From Flavobacteriales bacterium (lineage in GTDB: Bacteria; Bacteroidota; Bacteroidia; Flavobacteriales_F; PHOS-HE28), in assembly GCA_016788405.1 (NCBI GenBank), contig JAEUSX010000029.1:1-38888 (forward strand): a DNA stretch of 38,888 bases. The letters run 5' to 3'. Of this stretch, positions 8,452-17,386 are shown one piece after another. Positions within the stretch are counted from its first letter, which is position 1, and every line of letters starts with the position of its first letter. The translations under genes and the position numbers were made by a program. A model generated the notes under the pieces. It ran no database searches. It saw nothing but the letters and a program-made list of their open reading frames with translations, and was not told the origin of the DNA.

Positions 8452-9105
8452 ATGCGCACCCTGCTCCTCCTTCTGGCCGTGGCCATCGCGGCGACCTCCG
8501 CCACCGCGCAGAAGGTGGCCTTCGTGAACACCAAGTACATCCTGGATCAGCTCCCTGAGTACGGCACCGCGCAGAAGGAGCTGGACCGCCTCAGCAAGCA
8601 ATGGCAGGAGGACATCGATGAGCGCCACCAGACCATCAAGCGGCTGCGCGACGCGTACAACGCCGAAGCCGTGCTGCTCACGGAAGAGATGAAGCGGGCG
8701 CGCATCGACGAGATCGAGTCGAAGGAGCGCGATGCCCGTGACCTGCAGAAGAAGCGCTTCGGGCCGCAGGGCGACCTCTTCAAGAAGCGCCAGGAGCTGG
8801 TGCAGCCCATTCAGGACCGCGTATACAACGCCGTGAAGGAGGTGGCTGGCACGAGCTACGTGGCCGTCTTCGACATCGGCGGGCAGAACGGGAACAACCT
8901 GCTCTTTGCCAGCGATAAGTACGACAAGAGCGACGCCGTGCTCAAGAAGCTCGGCATCCGACCGAAGAAGGAAGGTACGGGTCCGGTGCAGGATGAGGAG
9001 TTTGGCAAGGATCCTGAAGAGAACAAGGACGGCGGCAAGGGCGACGAGCCACCCAAGGACCAGCCCCAGCCCGACGGCGGCCGCGATCAGAAACCACCCC
9101 GATAG
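8452..9105 (+). CDS. OmpH/Skp-family periplasmic chaperone with acidic-proline tail
   Basis: A 217-residue exported protein. Signal peptide residues 1-19 end ATSATAQ, followed by KVAFVNTKYILDQLPEY, the standard OmpH/Skp opening. A long charged coiled coil (about residues 40-125) and a short beta segment (SYVAVFDIGGQNGNNLLFAS) follow. Skp proteins hold unfolded outer-membrane proteins for BamA, encoded just upstream. Residues from about 175 form a low-complexity tail rich in Pro, Gly, Asp, Glu and Lys, not part of the usual Skp fold. The reading frame is open upstream to 8230 inside bamA, but the ATG at 8452 gives a proper signal peptide. Confidence 0.9.
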   Translation: MRTLLLLLAVAIAATSATAQKVAFVNTKYILDQLPEYGTAQKELDRLSKQWQEDIDERHQTIKRLRDAYNAEAVLLTEEMKRARIDEIESKERDARDLQKKRFGPQGDLFKKRQELVQPIQDRVYNAVKEVAGTSYVAVFDIGGQNGNNLLFASDKYDKSDAVLKKLGIRPKKEGTGPVQDEEFGKDPEENKDGGKGDEPPKDQPQPDGGRDQKPPR

Positions 9106-9111
9106 CAGAAC

Positions 9112-9630
9112 ATGAACACCCAGATGAAACGAATCGCACTCACCCTCGCCATCCTCCTTGCCGGCTGCAATGCGCTGTTGGCGCAGGCGCCCAAGCTGGG
9201 CCACATTGATCGGCAGCGCTTGCTGCTCACCCTGCCCGAGCGCAAAGGGGCCGAGGAGAAGATGCAGGCTTTCGCCAAGACACTCGATGAGCGCCTGAAG
9301 GCCATGGGCGGTGAATATCAGGCCAAGATGGCTGATGCCCAAGCCAAGGCCGAGACGATGACCCAGACCGAGAAGGAGATGGTGGTGCGCGAGATCAACG
9401 AATTGGAGCAGCGCATCCAGGCCGCTCAGGAGAAGGCTCAGGAGGACCTGGCCAAGCAGGAGGAAGAGCTCTTGAAACCCATGGTGGAGAAGACCAACCA
9501 GGCCATCAAGGACGTGGCCAACGAGAATGGCTTCACGTACATCTTCGACGTGAGCACCGGCATGGTGCTGTTCTTCGACAAGGGCGAGGACATCATGCCA
9601 CTGGTGAAGGCCAAGCTCGGCATCCAATAA
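9112..9630 (+). CDS. OmpH/Skp-family periplasmic chaperone
   Basis: A 172-residue second OmpH-like protein six bases after the first. The N-terminal hydrophobic segment (about residues 6-25, ending CNALLAQ) is a signal peptide; LLAGC resembles a lipobox, so lipoprotein processing is possible. KLGHIDRQRLLLTLPER matches the OmpH start. A Gln/Glu/Lys-rich coiled coil spans about 45-130, followed by GFTYIFDVSTGMVLFFDKGE and the end LVKAKLGIQ, typical of Bacteroidota members. Paired ompH genes after bamA are usual in this phylum. Confidence 0.92.
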   Translation: MNTQMKRIALTLAILLAGCNALLAQAPKLGHIDRQRLLLTLPERKGAEEKMQAFAKTLDERLKAMGGEYQAKMADAQAKAETMTQTEKEMVVREINELEQRIQAAQEKAQEDLAKQEEELLKPMVEKTNQAIKDVANENGFTYIFDVSTGMVLFFDKGEDIMPLVKAKLGIQ

Positions 9631-9637
9631 GCACGGC

Positions 9638-10459
9638 GTGCCCACCGACTCCCGCCCCATCGGCATCTTCGATTCCGGTATCGGCGGGCTCACGGTGACA
9701 GCGGCGATCAGGCAGGCGCTCCCTCAGGAGCGCCTGCTCTATTTCGGCGACAATGCGCATATGCCGTACGGCGCGCGATCGCTGGGCGAGGTGCGCGATT
9801 TCAGCGTCGCGATCACCAAGGCGCTGCTGGCCGAAGGGTGCAAGCTCATCGTGATCGCCTGCAACACGGCGAGCGCCGCAGCGCTAGCGGCCGTGCGCGA
9901 GCACTGGCCCGATGTGCCTTTCGTGGGCATGGAGCCCGCCGTGAAGCCCGCTGTGGAGCACACGCACACCGGCGTGGTGGGCGTCATCGCCACGGTGGCC
10001 ACTTTCCAGAGCGACCTCTATACCTCCATCGTTGAGCGCTTCTCACAAGGCGTGGAAGTGCTTCACCAGCCGTGCCCGGGATTGGTGAAGCAGATCGAGG
10101 CCGGCGAGTTCGACACGCCGAGGACCGAGCAGATGCTGCGCGGGTGGCTGGAGCCGATGCTCGCGCGCCGCATCGATGCCCTGGTGCTCGGCTGCACGCA
10201 CTACCCCATCGTGCGCCCGCTCATCGAACGGATCGTGGGGCCCGATGTGCGCGTCATCGACCCAGCGCCTGCCGTGGCCCGACAAGTGGGCCGGCTGCTT
10301 CATGAGCGTGGCATCGCGGCACGCTACGTTGATGGCGGACTCGAGATCCGCACGAGCGGAGACCCAGCCGCTTTCGCGAGCATGATGGAACGCATCGGCA
10401 TGGGACGCCTGGAAGTACGGGGCGCTCATTGGGACAGTGGCACGCTCCGATTCGACTGA
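9638..10459 (+). CDS. murI: glutamate racemase
   Basis: MurI converts L-glutamate to D-glutamate for peptidoglycan. The 273-residue product has PIGIFDSGIGGLTV (Asp12, Ser13), GDNAHMPYG, IACNTASA with catalytic Cys75, and LGCTHYP with the second catalytic Cys186. The start is a GTG seven bases after the ompH stop. It is convergent with anmK, the ends being only six bases apart, so two peptidoglycan-related genes face each other with no room for a separate terminator. Confidence 0.96.
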   Translation: MPTDSRPIGIFDSGIGGLTVTAAIRQALPQERLLYFGDNAHMPYGARSLGEVRDFSVAITKALLAEGCKLIVIACNTASAAALAAVREHWPDVPFVGMEPAVKPAVEHTHTGVVGVIATVATFQSDLYTSIVERFSQGVEVLHQPCPGLVKQIEAGEFDTPRTEQMLRGWLEPMLARRIDALVLGCTHYPIVRPLIERIVGPDVRVIDPAPAVARQVGRLLHERGIAARYVDGGLEIRTSGDPAAFASMMERIGMGRLEVRGAHWDSGTLRFD

Positions 10460-10465
10460 TCCGAT

Positions 10466-11515
10466 TCACGGAAGATGCACCGCGCCGCCAACGGTGTCGC
10501 GTCGAGCGCCCGTGACGCTCGCGAGCGCATTGGTCTCCCCGCGCAGGCGCAGCACGCCCAGCAGCGCGAAGACCAGCGCCTCCTTGAAGTCGACGACTTC
10601 CTGCTTCGGCACCTCGATGGGCACCTTCGCCAATGCCCGCAACCGTTCGAGCAGGAACGCGTTGCGCGCTCCGCCGCCGGTGACGAGCACCGACGAACGC
10701 GCGGGCCGCGATGAGCGCGAGACTTGCTGCGCGATATGCTCCACCGCCGTGCGCATGCGATCGCGCACGTCCACCTGCCGGTCGTCGATCACAGGCCTCA
10801 TCTCGGAATCGAACCACTCCCGACCGAGCGACTTCGGCGCTTTGCGGCGATGGAAGGGCAGGTCGTTGAGCCGCTTCAGCATTCCGAGATGCAGCAGGCC
10901 CGAACGAGCGATGCGTCCATCCCGGTCGAAGGGAAGGCCCACCTCCGCGGCCAGATGATCCAACGCCTGATTCCCGATGCAGGCATCGAAGCCGACGAGA
11001 TCGGATCCGCTGTGCAGGCTGATATTGCAGATGCCGCCGATATTGAGGAAGGCCTTGTGCTCGGGGAAGAGCAGCTTCTCCCCAATAGGCACCAGCGGCG
11101 CGCCTTGTCCGCCGTGCGCTATGTCGGCGCTGCGGAAATCGCACACGGTGGTGCAGCCGGTGATGGCGGCGATGCGCGCGCCGGAGCCGATCTGCGTGCT
11201 GAAGCCGAGCCTGGGTTGGTGGAAGATGGTATGCCCGTGCGAGGCGATGAGATGAAGCCGCTCACCCTGCAGGAACCGCTTGCAAGCCCGGCCGATGAAA
11301 TCACCGAGGTCCGCATCGAGCAGGGCCAGGTCGAATGCGCTGCCGCTCATCGCAGACATCAAGCGTGACCGCATACCCTGCGGGAAGGGAACGGTCCGCG
11401 CCCGCTCGATGCGGTACGACCAGCCCCCGCGGTTCAAGCGCAGCGCGCACAGCGCCAGATCGAGCCCATCCAGTGAACTGCCGCTCATGACACCAAGGGC
11501 GAGGTAGGTGGGCAT
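10466..11515 (-). CDS. anmK: anhydro-N-acetylmuramic acid kinase
   Basis: AnmK hydrolyses and phosphorylates anhydro-MurNAc released by wall turnover, giving MurNAc 6-phosphate for recycling. Family motifs are present: LGVMSGSSLDGLDLAL at the N-terminus, IASHGHTIFHQP near residue 105, CDFRSADIAHGGQGAPLVPI and LNIGGICNIS, and a C-terminal VTGGGARNAFL. The ATG at 11515 gives 349 residues, the normal length. The frame stays open to 11623, but those extra residues (rich in Arg and Ser) are not family-like and would run into the next gene's promoter. Confidence 0.94.
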   Translation of the reverse strand: MPTYLALGVMSGSSLDGLDLALCALRLNRGGWSYRIERARTVPFPQGMRSRLMSAMSGSAFDLALLDADLGDFIGRACKRFLQGERLHLIASHGHTIFHQPRLGFSTQIGSGARIAAITGCTTVCDFRSADIAHGGQGAPLVPIGEKLLFPEHKAFLNIGGICNISLHSGSDLVGFDACIGNQALDHLAAEVGLPFDRDGRIARSGLLHLGMLKRLNDLPFHRRKAPKSLGREWFDSEMRPVIDDRQVDVRDRMRTAVEHIAQQVSRSSRPARSSVLVTGGGARNAFLLERLRALAKVPIEVPKQEVVDFKEALVFALLGVLRLRGETNALASVTGARRDTVGGAVHLP

Positions 11516-11596
11516 GGGGCAAAAGAACCGAGGATTGTCACATGACGGTGAAAGGCTGATTCCTTCGTTCGAGAACCGCCGACGGAGCCGGTCGTT

Positions 11597-11604
11597 TACT
11601 TTCG
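11597..11604 (+). promoter_or_regulatory. putative -7 promoter element for acyl-CoA dehydrogenase
   Basis: TACTTTCG, one mismatch from TANNTTTG, lies 24 bases before the ATG at 11629. The same octamer occurs upstream of pdxJ. No -33 TTG is seen at the ideal spacing. Confidence 0.45.
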
Positions 11605-11628
11605 CGATCCCCATTGAACGCACGCATC

Positions 11629-12798
11629 ATGCACGCCACGGACACCCTTGCCGGCTTCAACTTCGAACTCAGTGAAGAGCAATTGGCCGTTCGCGACGCC
11701 GCCCGCGATTTCGCGCAGAACGTGCTGAAGCCCGGCGTGATCGACCGCGACCGGGAGCAGCGCTTCCCCAAGGACGAGATCAAACAGCTCGGCGAGCTCG
11801 GTTTCCTGGGCATGATGGTGAGCCCCGAGTACGGCGGAGGCGGCATGGACACCATCTGCTACGTGCTGGCCATGGAGGAGATCAGCAAGGTCGATGCGAG
11901 CACGAGCGTCGTGATGAGCGTGAACAACAGCCTCGTGTGCTGGGGCCTGGAGCACTTCGCCAATGAAGAGCAGAAGCGCAAATACCTGGTTCCGCTGGCC
12001 AAGGGCGAAGTGATCGGCGCCTTCTGCCTAAGTGAACCCGAGGCTGGCAGCGATGCCACGAGCCAGCGCACCACCGCCATCGACATGGGCGACCACTACT
12101 TGTTGAACGGCACCAAGAACTGGATCACCAACGGCGGCAGCGCGAGCACCTACTTGGTGATGGCGCAGACCGATGCGACGAAAGGGCACAAAGGCATCAA
12201 TTGCCTGATCGTGGAGAAGGGCATGCCTGGCTTCGTGGTGGGCGCCAAAGAGGACAAGCTCGGCATCCGCGGCAGCGATACGCACACGCTCATGTTCCAG
12301 GATGTGAAGGTGCCCAAGGCGAACCGCATCGGCGAGGACGGCTTCGGCTTCACCTTCGCCATGAAGACCTTGAGCGGCGGTCGTATCGGCATCGCCTCGC
12401 AGGCCTTGGGGATCGCCAGTGGCGCTTATGAGCTGGCCCTGGCGTACAGCAAGGAACGAAAAGCCTTCGGCAAGCCGATCAGCGAGCACCAGGCCATCGC
12501 CTTCAAGCTGGCGGACATGGCCACGGAGATCGAGGCCGCACGCTTGCTGTGCCTGAAAGCCGCCTGGCTGAAGGACCAGCACTTGAACTACGACCAGGCC
12601 AGCGCCATGGCCAAGGTCTTCGCCAGCGAGGTGGCCATGCGCACCACGGTGGAGGCCGTGCAGGTGCATGGCGGCTACGGGTACGTGAAAGAGTACCACG
12701 TGGAGCGCCTGATGCGAGACGCCAAGATCACGCAGATCTACGAGGGCACCAGCGAGGTGCAGCGCATCGTGATCAGCCGAAGCGTGCTGAAGGGCTGA
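11629..12798 (+). CDS. acyl-CoA dehydrogenase
   Basis: A 389-residue FAD-dependent acyl-CoA dehydrogenase that introduces the alpha-beta double bond in fatty acid or branched-chain acyl-CoA oxidation. Features include FCLSEPEAGSDATSQRT (FAD binding, near residue 130), NGTKNWITNGG, the RIGIASQALGIASGAYELAL helix, KERKAFGKPI, VQVHGGYGYVKEYHVERLMR, and the C-terminal ITQIYEGTSEVQR with catalytic base Glu372. These resemble short-chain or butyryl-CoA members, but chain length cannot be assigned. An alternative TTG at 11614 would add five residues and leave almost no leader after the promoter octamer. It is a single gene followed by a hairpin. Confidence 0.94.
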   Translation: MHATDTLAGFNFELSEEQLAVRDAARDFAQNVLKPGVIDRDREQRFPKDEIKQLGELGFLGMMVSPEYGGGGMDTICYVLAMEEISKVDASTSVVMSVNNSLVCWGLEHFANEEQKRKYLVPLAKGEVIGAFCLSEPEAGSDATSQRTTAIDMGDHYLLNGTKNWITNGGSASTYLVMAQTDATKGHKGINCLIVEKGMPGFVVGAKEDKLGIRGSDTHTLMFQDVKVPKANRIGEDGFGFTFAMKTLSGGRIGIASQALGIASGAYELALAYSKERKAFGKPISEHQAIAFKLADMATEIEAARLLCLKAAWLKDQHLNYDQASAMAKVFASEVAMRTTVEAVQVHGGYGYVKEYHVERLMRDAKITQIYEGTSEVQRIVISRSVLKG

Positions 12799-12805
12799 GC
12801 GGACC

Positions 12806-12824
12806 CCCGGTGTTCATCACCGGG
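12806..12824 (+). terminator. hairpin after acyl-CoA dehydrogenase
   Basis: A perfect seven-base stem, CCCGGTG / CACCGGG, with loop TTCAT begins eight bases after the dehydrogenase stop. No T run follows, so it may be a weak or factor-assisted terminator. Confidence 0.45.
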
Positions 12825-12845
12825 CGATCGTTGATGGGCGATCGT
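12822..12845. repeat. ten-base direct repeat upstream of polysaccharide locus
   Basis: GGGCGATCGT occurs at 12822-12831 and again at 12836-12845, repeating every 14 bases. Each copy contains the palindrome CGATCG. The pair ends 32 bases before the -7 octamer of the Wza-like gene, a position where an activator or repressor could bind. Operator function is inference only. Confidence 0.35.
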
Positions 12846-12877
12846 CGGTCCGGAAAGAGGCTCGGGCCCCGCCCGCC

Positions 12878-12885
12878 TATTTTTG
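12878..12885 (+). promoter_or_regulatory. -7 promoter element for the polysaccharide locus
   Basis: TATTTTTG is a perfect match to TANNTTTG, 35 bases before the ATG at 12921. A five-base GC stem (CGGGC, loop CCC, GCCCG; 12863-12875) sits directly upstream. Hairpin plus T-rich octamer could also act as a weak terminator for readthrough from the dehydrogenase gene. Confidence 0.55.
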
Positions 12886-12920
12886 GCCGTCCCAAACCGG
12901 CGCGGGCAGCGCCGATCGCC

Positions 12921-13700
12921 ATGCGCACCTCCACCAAGCTCCTGCTCGCGCTCATCGTGCCCTTGCTGGCATCGTGCGTGAGCCGACGCAGCGTCAACTA
13001 CCTCAACGACCCTTCGCTCACCCCTGGGGCCAGCAAGCTCTTCGAGAATCAGAAGTTCGAGTACCGCCTGCAGGTGAACGATGTGCTCAGCATCCGTGTA
13101 CTGGGCCTCGATGACCAGACGCACCGCTACTTCAACATCGAAGGACCGGGCGGTGGAATGGGCGTGACCGATGCCTCGATGTACGTGAACGGCTTCTCCA
13201 TCGACAAGAGCGGCAACGTGCAACTGCCTCAGGTGGGCAAGGTGGCCCTGCTGGGCCTCACCGTAAGCGAGGCGCAGGAGCTGGTGCAGCGCAAGGTGAA
13301 GGAGTACTTCACCAATGCCACGGTGATCCTGAAGATGGTGAACTGGCGCGTGAGCGTCCTAGGCGCCGTGGGCCGACCGGGCACGTACATGGTGTACAAC
13401 AACCAGATCACCATCCTCGACGCGCTGAGCATGGCCGGCGGCCCGAATGAGCTGGCCGATAAGAGCCACGTGACGCTGATGCGGCAGAGCGACCGGGGCG
13501 TGCAGGCGCTCTACGTGGACCTGAGCACCACCGATGTGCTTCGATCCGAGTACTACTACCTGCTGCCCAACGACGTTGTTTATGTGCCCAACCTCGGAGC
13601 TCGGCCGGGCCGGCTCAACCTGGAGATCCTCGCCATCATCCTCAGCACTCTGAGCACGGCGGCCGTGGTGTTCACCGTGATCAAGACCAACACGCAATAG
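12921..13700 (+). CDS. Wza-like polysaccharide export lipoprotein
   Basis: A 259-residue outer-membrane lipoprotein of the polysaccharide biosynthesis/export family. The signal peptide ends in lipobox LLASC with Cys19. Residues about 50-145 form the poly-export domain (YRLQVNDVLSIRVLGLD, then GNVQLPQVGKVALLGLTVSE). From about 148 there is an SLBB-type domain (VSVLGAVGRPGTYMVYNN, then ALSMAGGPNELADKSHVTLM). The C-terminus has a hydrophobic helix (ILAIILSTLSTAAVVFTVI), as in Wza-type channels. It stands directly before the Wzc-like kinase with a two-base gap. The ATG at 12921 is the only start that fits the lipobox. Confidence 0.92.
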   Translation: MRTSTKLLLALIVPLLASCVSRRSVNYLNDPSLTPGASKLFENQKFEYRLQVNDVLSIRVLGLDDQTHRYFNIEGPGGGMGVTDASMYVNGFSIDKSGNVQLPQVGKVALLGLTVSEAQELVQRKVKEYFTNATVILKMVNWRVSVLGAVGRPGTYMVYNNQITILDALSMAGGPNELADKSHVTLMRQSDRGVQALYVDLSTTDVLRSEYYYLLPNDVVYVPNLGARPGRLNLEILAIILSTLSTAAVVFTVIKTNTQ

Positions 13701-13702
13701 GC

Positions 13703-16036
13703 ATGGCGGGCGCAGCCAACGACATCATCGATCTACGCCTCGTCGCACGCAAGATCCTGCGGCGCTGGTGGTGGTTCGCCCTCTCATGCAGCATCGCAGG
13801 AGCGCTCGGCGTGGCGCATCTGAAGACCACGCCCAAGACCTACATGGTGAGCGCACGCATGCTCATGGGCGAAGGCAATCGCGGGTTCGGCGCGCCGAAG
13901 GAGGACTTCCTCAAGGGCATGTCGCTGGTGCGCGGCAGCTCTCAGCTCGAGGATGACATCGCCCTGCTCACCTCGCGAAGCATGGTGGTGAAGGCCTTGC
14001 AGCGGCTTGATTTCGGCGTGAGCTATCACACCACCCACCGCTTCCTGACGCAGGAGCACTACAGCTTCCCCCCGTTCCGGGTCATCCTCGACTCGGTGAG
14101 CGTGCAAGTGGCAGGGGTCCCCATCCATGTCCGCGTCAACCGCGCGGCGGGCACTTACCGCGTCACCGCCGAAGCGGAGAACGTGATGCTCTATAACGTT
14201 CAGAAGCAGGAGTTCCTGCAGGAGTTCATCTCGGATTACAAATTGGACCAGACCGTGCGCATCGGCGAGCCGTTCGTAGGCGAGCACTTGAGCTTCCGCA
14301 TCGAATTCCCCGACGACCGGCAGTACCGCGACGACATCGATTACTTCTTCAAGCTCAACAGCCTCGAAGGGCAGGTGATGAATTACAGCAGCCGTCTCGG
14401 CATCAGCGAGCCCGATGCCAACGGCCATGTGATCTCGCTCTCCATGACGGGGAGCACGCCCGAGAAGGACGTCGCGTACATCAACACCTTGATGCAGGCC
14501 TTCATCGAATCGGCCCTGCACAAGCAGCAGCAGAAGGGCCTGCGCACCATCGCCTTCATCGATGAGCAATTGGGCCTCGTCAGCGATTCGCTGCGCCGCG
14601 CGGAGGATGCCATGCAAGGCGCGCGCAGCACCACCGGGGTGTTCAATGCGGCCGGTGCCGCTGATGCACTGACCCAGGAGCGCAGCCGCCTGGAGAACGA
14701 GCGCAGCATGATCCAGCGCCGTCGCACGTATTGCATGAGCGTGCTCGACAAGGTGCGCTCGCAGAGCGATCTGCGCAATGTGCCGGCGCCCTCTTCCAGC
14801 GGCATCGACGACCCGGTGCTCAATAACCTGGTGCTCGAGATCACCAAGCTCAGCGCCGACATCGCCGCGCGCACGGTGGGATCCGGGCCGAAGAACGACC
14901 CGCAGACCCTGGCCATGGAGCGGCGGCTGCGGAACCTGACCTCCTCCCTGGAGCAGACGGCCGCCAGTCTCGTGGAGCGCACGGAGATCGATTACACCGA
15001 GCTCACGCAGCGGATCAATTCGCTCAGCTATCAATTGGGCCAGATCCCGCGCGAGGAGATGGAGCTGGGCATCAAGCAACGCCAGCTGAACCTCAGCGAA
15101 GGCATCTATACCTATTTGCAGGAGAAGAAAGCCGAGGCAGGCATCGCCATCGCCAGCGACCAGGTGGACAAGGAGGTAGTGGACGAGGCGCGCGTGGCCT
15201 TGGGCGGCGCCATCGGCCCTGACAAGAAGACCATCCTGGGCGGCGCCATCCTGATCGGCCTGCTGATCCCCGCGCTGCTGATCGTGCTGCTCGACTTCTT
15301 CAACGATCGCATCGGAAGCCTCGACGAGCTCAAGCGCGCCACAGCCCTGCCGGTGCTCGCGGTCATCCCCGCGAGCAAGCGCAAGCGGGTGAAGCCCGAT
15401 GAGCCCAAGAGCCTGCTGGCCGAGTCGTTCCGCACGGCGCGGATCAATCTTCAGTACCTCAACGCGAACGCTCCCCGACAGGTCATCGGCTTCACCAGCA
15501 GCACCAGCGGCGAAGGCAAGACGTTCTGCGCGGTGAACCTGGCCTCGGTCATGGCCCTCTCCGGCAAGCGCGTCCTGCTGATCGATGCGGACATGCGCCG
15601 GCCCAATGTGTCGCGCACGATGGAGCTTGCTGAAGGCCCGGGGTTGAGCACCTGGCTGATCGGCGAGGCGGCCATCACGGACATCATCAAGCACTCCGAT
15701 GTGCCTGGGCTTGATGTGATCGGCGCCGGGCCCATCCCGCCGAATCCTGGTGAACTGGCGGAAAGCCCGCGCATGGCCGAGCTGATGCGCGAGATGCGCG
15801 GGCGCTACGACCACATCATCGTCGACTCGTCTCCGCTGGGCCTGGTGAGCGAGTTCGTGGTGCTCATGGGCCACTTGGATGTGACGCTGTACGTGGTGCG
15901 CGAACGCTTCACCCGGCGCGGCGCGCTCCGCACCGTGAACGAGCTGACGGCCTCTGGCAAAGTGGGGCGCGTGGATGTGCTCCTGAACAACATGAAGGCC
16001 GAGAAGGGGAATGGCTACGGCTACTACACCAAGTAG
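13703..16036 (+). CDS. Wzc-like chain-length regulator and tyrosine autokinase
   Basis: A 777-residue inner-membrane BY-kinase controlling chain length and export with the Wza-like protein. The N-terminal Wzz domain has a first membrane helix after LRRWWWFALSC (about residues 22-42). A periplasmic coiled-coil region spans about 250-500 (repeated Arg/Glu/Gln heptads). A second helix is ILGGAILIGLLIPALLIVLL (about 512-531). The cytoplasmic kinase domain has Walker A GEGKT at 603-607, Walker A' LLIDADMRRP with Asp628 and Asp630, and Walker B IIVDSSP with Asp708. The tail ends GYGYYTK, with only three tyrosines (772, 774, 775) as autophosphorylation sites, a short cluster compared with E. coli Wzc. 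Confidence 0.95.
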   Translation: MAGAANDIIDLRLVARKILRRWWWFALSCSIAGALGVAHLKTTPKTYMVSARMLMGEGNRGFGAPKEDFLKGMSLVRGSSQLEDDIALLTSRSMVVKALQRLDFGVSYHTTHRFLTQEHYSFPPFRVILDSVSVQVAGVPIHVRVNRAAGTYRVTAEAENVMLYNVQKQEFLQEFISDYKLDQTVRIGEPFVGEHLSFRIEFPDDRQYRDDIDYFFKLNSLEGQVMNYSSRLGISEPDANGHVISLSMTGSTPEKDVAYINTLMQAFIESALHKQQQKGLRTIAFIDEQLGLVSDSLRRAEDAMQGARSTTGVFNAAGAADALTQERSRLENERSMIQRRRTYCMSVLDKVRSQSDLRNVPAPSSSGIDDPVLNNLVLEITKLSADIAARTVGSGPKNDPQTLAMERRLRNLTSSLEQTAASLVERTEIDYTELTQRINSLSYQLGQIPREEMELGIKQRQLNLSEGIYTYLQEKKAEAGIAIASDQVDKEVVDEARVALGGAIGPDKKTILGGAILIGLLIPALLIVLLDFFNDRIGSLDELKRATALPVLAVIPASKRKRVKPDEPKSLLAESFRTARINLQYLNANAPRQVIGFTSSTSGEGKTFCAVNLASVMALSGKRVLLIDADMRRPNVSRTMELAEGPGLSTWLIGEAAITDIIKHSDVPGLDVIGAGPIPPNPGELAESPRMAELMREMRGRYDHIIVDSSPLGLVSEFVVLMGHLDVTLYVVRERFTRRGALRTVNELTASGKVGRVDVLLNNMKAEKGNGYGYYTK

Positions 16037-16042
16037 GCCTGC

Positions 16043-17386
16043 ATGCTCGGCTCCGAAGGCGCGCGCAAAGTCCTGAAGAACATCTCGTGGCTCTTCGTGG
16101 AGCGGGTGCTCCGCCTGGGGCTGGTCCTGCTCACCGGCGCCTTGGTGGCCCGCGCCCTTGGCGAGGAGCTCTTCGGCCAGCTCAACTATGCCACTGGATT
16201 CGTGGGGCTCTTCTTCGCGCTGGGCGCCATGGGCATCGACGAGATCCTGGTGCGTGACCTGGTGCGGCATCCGGAGAAGCGCGACGAGCTGATGGGCAGC
16301 GCCGCGCTCATCAAGGGCCTTGGCGCGGTGCTGCTCGTGCTGCTCGCGAGCATAGGCTCGATGCTGAAGGGCATGGAGGCGCTCTCGGTGACGCTGATCA
16401 TCGTGGTGGCCTCGGCTGAGCTGCTGCGGCCCTTCGGCGTGGTGGAGCAGTGGTTCATGTCCCAGATGAAGGCCTCTCCCATCGCGCGCGTGCAGATGGC
16501 GCAAGTGATCATCAGCTCAGTGGCGAAATTGGGGCTTGCCTGGGCCGTGCATGCAGGGCAGGTGGACGGCCGCTCGGCGTTGATCGGCTTCGCTTGGATG
16601 TACGTGCTCGAGAACACCGTGCTCACCTTGGGCTACCTGCGGGTGCTCAGCCGTGCCGGGGCGCACTGGAGCCAATGGCGCATCAGCCGCGCGACGGTGG
16701 CCCACCTGCTGCGCGAATCGTGGCCCATGCTCATCTATGGCATGGCCCTGTACGTGCAGGCCCGTGTGGATCAGGTGATGATCAAGGACCTGCTTACGCG
16801 CACCTTGGGCGAGGAGGCCGCTTACGCTGAGGTGGGGCAGTACTCGGTGGCCCTGCGGATGATCGAGGCGCTGGGCTTCCTGCCGGTGATCGTGCAGAGC
16901 ACGCTCTCGCCCACCATCACCAAAGCGAAGGCCGTGAGCCATGCGCTCTACACCGACCGCCTGCTCAACCAGTACCGCCTGATGTTCGGCCTGTTCCTGA
17001 TCACGGCGGTCCCGCTCTATCTCCTCGCTGAACCGATCGTGGTGCTGGTCTTCGGCCATGAATTCGCTCCGGCAGGCGCGCTGCTCGCGCTCTTCGCCAT
17101 CCGCCTCTTCTTCACCAACATGGGCACGGGCAAGCGCAGCTTCATCACCAATGAAGGCCTCTTCCGCTATTCCCTCTTCACCGCCGTGGTGGGCGTGGGC
17201 CTCAACATCGGCATCAACTGGCTGCTCATCCCGGAGCATCATTCCATCGGCGCCATCTGGGCCACCATCATCTCGTTCCTCGTCAGCATCTTCGCCCTCG
17301 ACCTGTTCTTCAGGCGCACCCGCGAGAACCTGCGCCTCATGATGCTGGGCATCGTCACCTTCTGGAAGTTCCATCGCGCCACATGA
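16043..17386 (+). CDS. Wzx-like oligosaccharide flippase
   Basis: A 447-residue integral membrane protein of the polysaccharide transport (MATE-like) superfamily that would flip undecaprenyl-linked repeat units across the inner membrane. It opens VLKNISWLFVERVLRLGLVLLTGALVARALGEELFGQLNYA, the usual Wzx start, and has about 12 hydrophobic segments spread over its length. A conserved-type SWPMLIYGMALYVQARVDQV stretch lies near residue 230. It ends in a short basic tail. The start is six bases after wzc, and the stop overlaps the next ATG (ATGA), so the operon continues. Confidence 0.92.
   Translation: MLGSEGARKVLKNISWLFVERVLRLGLVLLTGALVARALGEELFGQLNYATGFVGLFFALGAMGIDEILVRDLVRHPEKRDELMGSAALIKGLGAVLLVLLASIGSMLKGMEALSVTLIIVVASAELLRPFGVVEQWFMSQMKASPIARVQMAQVIISSVAKLGLAWAVHAGQVDGRSALIGFAWMYVLENTVLTLGYLRVLSRAGAHWSQWRISRATVAHLLRESWPMLIYGMALYVQARVDQVMIKDLLTRTLGEEAAYAEVGQYSVALRMIEALGFLPVIVQSTLSPTITKAKAVSHALYTDRLLNQYRLMFGLFLITAVPLYLLAEPIVVLVFGHEFAPAGALLALFAIRLFFTNMGTGKRSFITNEGLFRYSLFTAVVGVGLNIGINWLLIPEHHSIGAIWATIISFLVSIFALDLFFRRTRENLRLMMLGIVTFWKFHRAT

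Noticed and set aside
13784-16504. A 906-codon minus-strand ORF opposite the Wzc-like gene
   Set aside because: It mirrors a gene with clear Walker motifs; the His/Ala/Arg/Glu-rich, motif-free protein is typical of antisense frames in GC-rich DNA.
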